Below, in pieces: positions 58,735 through 64,000 of a DNA stretch of 64,000 nt. Positions within the stretch are counted from its first letter, which is position 1; each line of letters begins with the position of its first letter. Origin of the DNA: Conus ventricosus (lineage: Eukaryota; Mollusca; Gastropoda; Neogastropoda; Conidae); assembly GCA_018398815.1 (NCBI GenBank), contig CM031601.1, positions 35,432,812 to 35,496,811 of the forward strand, written 5' to 3'. A program made the translations under genes and the position numbers. The notes below the pieces were generated by a model. The model saw only the letters and a program-made list of their open reading frames with translations. It did not search any database and was not told the origin of the DNA.

Positions 58735-59810
58735 CTAAGATTTAAGTAAGGACAAAATTGAGATATTACAGAGGCTGACCTAGTAACTTAAAACAATACT
58801 GAAAAAAAGAATGTTGCTTTAGGCTATGGATAGAGTGGTCGTTCATGAGAACAGGATAGGGTCATTTAAAGAGAAGTCAAAAATGGTCTCACAGTGTAAG
58901 AGAAAGGATCCATCACAAAATGTTCATTGTGGTAGTGAGGGGTGTTTCTGAGGTTTCACTGTGTACAAATGCCAGTCATTTTTTCTGTCACTTACCCATC
59001 CTGTCCTCACAGCAATCTAGCTGAACAGACTGTCTCTTCAGTTCAACAACAGTGTCTAGATTGCTTCATCAGATTTAGTCTTTCTGTCCAGTTCTAAGAT
59101 CTAAGCAAGTACAGATTTCGAATATTAAACGAATCACTTCTGGAATGACCAAAAGTCACAGACTATGGTAAGGTGGGTTGGTCATTGGTCAGAACAGGGC
59201 AGGGTCATTGGAGAGAGGTCAAAAATAATCTCACGGTGTTAAATGATCCATGACAGAATGTTGGTTGTCCTGAGGAAATTTTCAGTGATACAGAGAGGTG
59301 TTTTCTGAGGTTTCCCAGTATGTAAATGTCAGATGACTTTTCCAGTCACTGGCCCATGCTGTCCTCACAAAGCAGCAGTAGAGGTGAAAGCACGGCATCT
59401 CTCCTGGTCAATGACTGGGTCTACATGGCCTCATCAGCTTTAGCTTTTCAGTCTGGTGCCAAGATCTAAGTCAGTACAGAACTAGGATACTAAGAGACTG
59501 ACTTTGGCAACAAACAACAAATTGTTGCAGATTATGGACAGATTAGTCATGAGTGAGAATAGAATTAGGTCATTTGGGAGAGGTCAAAAATAGCTCGCAG
59601 TGTAAGATAAATGATCCAGCACTCGATGTTTGGTGGTGGTAAGGAGAGTTGTCAGTGGTACAGAGGTTTTTCACTGCACATCAAACTATCGGGTCAATGT
59701 TCCAGTCGCTCACCCATCATGTCTTCGCATGGCTACAGTCTAGCTACACGGATCTCTTCTGTTCAACGACAGGGTCTAGATGGCCCATCAGGTTAAGTCT
59801 TTCAGTTGTT
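58735..59810. repeat. Degenerate ~360-bp tandem repeat, three units
   Basis: Units at about 58735-59093, 59094-59459 and 59460-59810. Each begins AAGAT(C/T)TAAGT-like, then has GACT..GG, a GGTCATT-type phrase, AGTCAAAAAT followed by TCTCACAGTG, ATCCA, TTTTTC.GTCACT..CCCAT, TGTCCTCAC and a CATCAG.TTTAG.CTTT end. Units share order throughout but differ by many substitutions, so the array is old. Confidence 0.8.
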
Positions 59811-60352
59811 AAATCATGTCATGGTTTGAGTTGAAGACCTATGCATAGCTACATCAGTTGAAGTATTGATGATCAGCTAGAGTCAAGTGACGCTTGTTGT
59901 CACTATTATTAGTCTTCCAGTTGGTGGCTTTATACAACTACCCGATGTGGCCTCCCTTGTCGACTGGGCTGTGAACAAAATGTCTCCATACAGTGTGTCC
60001 GCACACTTGGGGGAATCCATGCTTAGCTCTTCTGGTGAGCCTGAACCATTCCAGTCACAGTTTGTGTCGTTCCAGGTGGATGCAGGTCACTACTTCTTCC
60101 TTCTTTGTGGGACCCATGCTTCAAGTGGCACTTATGTGTGCACGGGCAGGCATGCATGCTTGTATGTTTGTAAGCAACAACCTTGATTTGTCCTGTGTGA
60201 GAAACTGCCTAAGATATTCCATGTCATGTGCACTTGCTCTTGAAATTTGGTGAACTGTTCTTTATGGTGATGGTTTGAGAACTATGTATATGGGGTAAGT
60301 GAACCTCTGTGACTTTTTATCGGTGTCTGGAACATCATGAAAGCAATAAGTA

Positions 60353-60401
<49 letters not shown>

Positions 60402-60786
60402 CCCTCTCTCTCTCACGTACACTTTATTGAGTTTTGTTCATTTGTTGATTACCAGTTTACATATAAAACATTTACAATGTTCTTTTTTTTTCACACTGAT
60501 CTGTCATGGGATGCTAGGGCTCAGTTGGTGTAAATTAGACCTCCTGAAAAATCTGTGCTATTGTTTCCTCTATTCTTCATTCTCTTTTCATTTTATAACA
60601 TGCCAGTTGTTGTTTTTGTGCGACTATGAACACAGTCTAGTGTTGACACTAACTGTCCATTGTGCAGTGTCTGTATTTGATTTATAATTTTGTGGTATTC
60701 CTGAGGGACTGTCGGGGTTTCTTTCAGTTGAAATAGCCGAATGAATATCTGGGCCAACAACTTCCTCTTGTCAGTTATTCTCTTTG

Positions 60787-60819
<33 letters not shown>

Positions 60820-62940
60820 CTCTCTGAGTGTGTGTGAGTGATGTGTTTACTCTCATCTGCTATTTTTCAGCCTTTGTAGACTATACTTCCATCTTTGTTC
60901 AGAAAATGTGTGTACATTTTTTTTTTCATCATGACATGCCAGTTTGTTGTTGCAGTCTGGCCGTTAGGTAGTGAAAATTGTCCAGGGTGGACACTAGCTG
61001 TACACTCTGCACTGTATATTGGCCAAACGGCTTTTTCAACATATTGTGATATATGACCTTTTTCATTAATTGTTTACGGATTTATTTTAAAGTGTGGGAG
61101 TGACAAATTCTATGAACTGCCGGGCGCTCTCAGCACAGCCTGTGTTGTATGCTTAAGGATGTCGATGGTTTGGCTACCATATCGTACCTAAAAAAGAAAC
61201 AAACAACAGCAGTCTAATACACCGTTTTGCTTGTTAGTTTCTCTTGCAGGATATAAGTTATGTTCGATGGGTCAGACTTGTTTGTGACAACATTTTTTTT
61301 GTGTGAGTTTGCCAGCCCTGAAAAGGTGGTGTGCGGTCAGACGTGCTATAATGAGTTAAAACTGAAAACCACTATGTTTATCATTGAGTTTTGTTTAATT
61401 CAAGAGCTTTGTTGTTTTGTTTAAAAATTAAGGAGGCCGGCTTGGAGAATTAGCAAGGCTAAGGCCTATTCATAGCAGCCTGAAAGATGTCAGTAGATAA
61501 GCTATGATGCTGCACATTGTTCTGGTTCTGCCATCTTGCTTGATTTTTTTTTTCTGTAATGGGTAACCTTGGTAAAACTATAGACATGGACTACATTTTT
61601 TCTCTGTGTGGTGCCATCCTAGACAAGGTCTGCTAGCTATGATTACACAGAAGTCAAAAACATGTCAAAGTTAATGATCCTTTCCAGAGTTTCCAGAACA
61701 GTGAGTTTAGATCATAAAAAAAGATGCCCTTTATCATCAGGTTGACAGTGCAAGTCATCTGGAGTTGCAGTACATTTGCCAGAAAGGAAAATAAAAACAT
61801 GACAGTACATGGAAACTACCTTGGTACAAGGATTTGTTTCTGTGCTGTGGGTGTAAGTGCTGAGGGTGATGATTGCCATATGTGTGTGCACTTCAGTGTG
61901 CACCTCGGTCTTTGAAGACGTGCTAAATGTTTCATGTGATCTGGCGCTCCAAACCCAAAACTGGTTCCATACTATTGCATTTAAAATGTTTTGTGATTGT
62001 TGTCTAATATAATGGTGATGATAATATCAGTAGGGATGATAATACTTTAAACTGTTTTTTGCAGGGTTTCAATGTTTTTTTTCATGTATCTCTCCAGTTT
62101 CTGCAGTAGTTTTCAAGGCAGACTGAAGCAGGAACAATGTTCTGTATATTAATTTACTTGCATTACCGAGTGGAGATCAGGAAATCCATCTACTCTGAAA
62201 TGCTGGGCCAGAGAAAGGCCTTCAAAAGGTTTGGATGTTTTGAAATACTTAGTTGGCCCTGTGACAGAACACTGAGTTTGTAGTCAGAACCAATAATTTA
62301 AATTGCACAGGAGCTCTACATAAAAATTGCCATGATTGCCCAGTTGTCGTTCTTGTGGTGTACTGTAGTGTAAGATAGGTCTCCACTCCCTCTGTCCTAG
62401 GATGGTTATTCCCATCAGCCCTATCACCTTCCATGGGTATAGTCGTTCAATCTAAATGCAAATGATGAACTAGCTAGGCAGCACCTGGTCCACCTCAGAA
62501 ATACAGCAGCTTGTTGATTAGCCAAGGACCAGGTGGCAGCTCACCTTGGACAGTGCATGAACTGGCAGCTCCACCAGCTGGCGGTGCACATTTCCACCTA
62601 CCTCCTCATGAGTAATGGTCTGCTCTTCTCATGGGTCGACAACACGTGCTGGTCTGGGGTGGCATGGTTGCAGGCTGCTGTACCTCTTGGGATTCATGTT
62701 CTCATCCTCTGTGATTGTGAGTCCACTTGTTGGGATGGCATGTTTCTGTTAGAGGTGGTATATGGGAGATAGGTGCCCAACCTAGACCTGGAAAGGTTTT
62801 GGCTCAGTGGCTTCATGGCCACCGTTCCTGGTGTCCATCAGCGAGTTGGGGGCTTGTGGACGAATTGCCAGCATGATAACAGGCAGCGTGGTGACCCTAC
62901 TGACTACAGACTGAAGTCGGCCTCACAGGATTTCGGACAC
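59811..62940. other. Non-coding stretch with CT microsatellites and a weak ~330-bp duplication
   Basis: No supported gene. CT runs at about 60353-60413 and 60789-60818. Parts of 60590-60680 (ATGCCAGTTGTTG, then TGACACTAACTG) recur loosely at 60930-61015. Short ORFs at 59887-60186 and 62533-62973 lack motifs. Confidence 0.5.
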
Positions 62941-62970
62941 ATGAAATTACTTGAGAGGACAGCAAGTAGG

Positions 62971-63570
62971 TGAAGTTTATTTCAGAGGACAGTAAACATG
63001 TGAAGTTTATTTCAGAGGACTGCAGACATGTGAAGGTTTCTTCAGAGTACTGTATACATGTGAAGTGTACTTCAGAGGACTATAAACATGTGAAATATGA
63101 TTCAGAGGACTGTAAACATGCGAAGTTCATTTCAGAGGACTGCAGACATGTGAAGGTTTCTTCAGAGGACTATAAACATGTGAAATATGATTCAGAGGAC
63201 TATAAACATGTGAAATATGATTCAGAGGACTGTAAACATGCGAAGTTCATTTCAGAAGACTGAAGACAGGTGAAGTTCATTTCATAGAATTGTAAACATG
63301 AGATGTTCATTTCACAGGACTGTAGACATGTGAAGTTCATTTCACAGGACTGTAGACATGTGAAGTTCATTTCACAGGATTGTAGACATGAGATGTTCAT
63401 TTCACAGGACTGTAGACATGTGAAGTTCATTTCACAGGACTGTAGACATGTGAAGTTCATTTCACAGGACTGTAGACATGTGAAGTTCATTTCACAGGAC
63501 TGTAGACATGTGAAGTTCATTTCACAGGACTGTAGACATGTGAAGTTCGTTTCAGAGGACTGTAGACATG
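62971..63570. repeat. 30-bp minisatellite, 20 units in exact phase
   Basis: Twenty consecutive units of exactly 30 bp, typical unit TGAAGTTCATTTCACAGGAC plus TGTAGACATG. A degenerate unit precedes (62941-62970) and follows (63571-63600). The left half carries CAGAGGAC with A/T variants; the right half carries CACAGGAC and is more uniform. Since 30 is a multiple of three and no unit has an indel, frames stay open on both strands (10-residue repeats such as CRHVKFISQD on plus and MNFTCLQSCE on minus). I see no evidence of a real protein. Confidence 0.95.
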
Positions 63571-63600
63571 TAAGTTTACTTTAGAGGAGATGAGACAAAT

Positions 63601-64000
63601 GAGTGTTTGATGCGTGTAACAAAGTAATTGCATGTTCGCTATTTGTTAATATATTTCTCTCTCTCTCATACACCAATAATCTGTCATCCAGACGCCACAA
63701 GACAGTCTGTCCACATAATTATAGCAAAGAAAAACCGGATTTTGAACAAGGCCAGTTTCTAATGAACTCTCGGAGAGAACAAATTCTTTAGTTTCTTCTT
63801 TTCTTATATATACATTTTTTTTTCGTGTTCAACAAATTCTCAATACATAGAATCCCACGTCAAAATCTCAATATCTTCAAAGACATGTGTCCACAATTAC
63901 GGTATAAGCATCATAGTCTTTTCCTTTTAATAGATGACTGCAGTCCGTATGAATATTTCCTTGAATTATCTCCCTTGCTTTATGTATTATAATTGTCCAG
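63601..64000. other. Non-coding end of window
   Basis: AT-rich sequence with a short CT run at 63656-63667. No gene is supported. Confidence 0.5.

Noticed and set aside
62533..62973. Two short ORFs before the minisatellite as a gene
   Set aside because: No recognised motif. The second runs into the degenerate first repeat unit.
62970..63584. Repetitive protein genes on plus and minus strands
   Set aside because: The open frames follow automatically from a 30-bp unit without stops; there are no start context, splice sites or flanking coding sequence.

Overview
The window looks like animal nuclear DNA, most likely from a lophotrochozoan and probably a mollusc (inference). Real genes are sparse and interrupted by introns. 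Long CA/CT microsatellites and minisatellites are common. The mobile elements are a Ty3/gypsy LTR element with Gmr1-like gene order, an I-superfamily LINE with an RNase H domain, CR1/L2/Rex1-type LINE remnants and tRNA-derived SINEs. The only host gene I recognise is a metazoan PP2C (PPM-family) protein phosphatase, of which the last two coding exons are present. I see no rRNA, CRISPR, operon or free-standing tRNA gene.

Layout. 23-9348 is a complete-ended LTR retrotransposon on the minus strand. It has ~2.36 kb LTRs, a 5-bp target duplication, an 18-nt primer binding site matching the 3' end of tRNA-Pro, and gag, protease and integrase pieces, but no reverse transcriptase or RNase H. 9354-10901 holds GT-rich repeats, an unrecognised minus-strand ORF and a foldback sequence. 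10902-14651 is a minus-strand I-type LINE (endonuclease, RT, RNase H), broken by a SINE with two tRNA-like heads that carries a 12-bp target duplication. The 3' end of the LINE abuts a second, truncated SINE copy. 15780-16320 is a plus-strand LINE 3' end.

From about 16.33 to 34.0 kb the sequence is badly degraded: runs of one base are lengthened and their neighbours lost. Where the same DNA occurs again in clean form the errors can be seen directly, so reading frames there are unreliable. 29250-38740 (copy A) and 38871-48907 (copy B) are direct copies of one ~10 kb segment on either side of a 100-N gap. The most likely explanation is a false (haplotypic or unpolished) duplication. Both copies contain the same two terminal PP2C exons, clean only in copy B.

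48.9-64 kb is largely non-coding. It contains a 43-bp minisatellite, a LINE remnant, an older diverged copy of part of the PP2C downstream region (55.66-56.68 kb), a three-unit ~360-bp repeat, and a strictly phased 30-bp minisatellite at 62.97-63.57 kb.

I did not find a convincing new host system. The most interesting points are the RT-less Gmr1-like element with its MLV-type primer site, the SINE with two tRNA-like heads, the gap-flanking duplication, and coding-like sequence hidden in the corrupted block.
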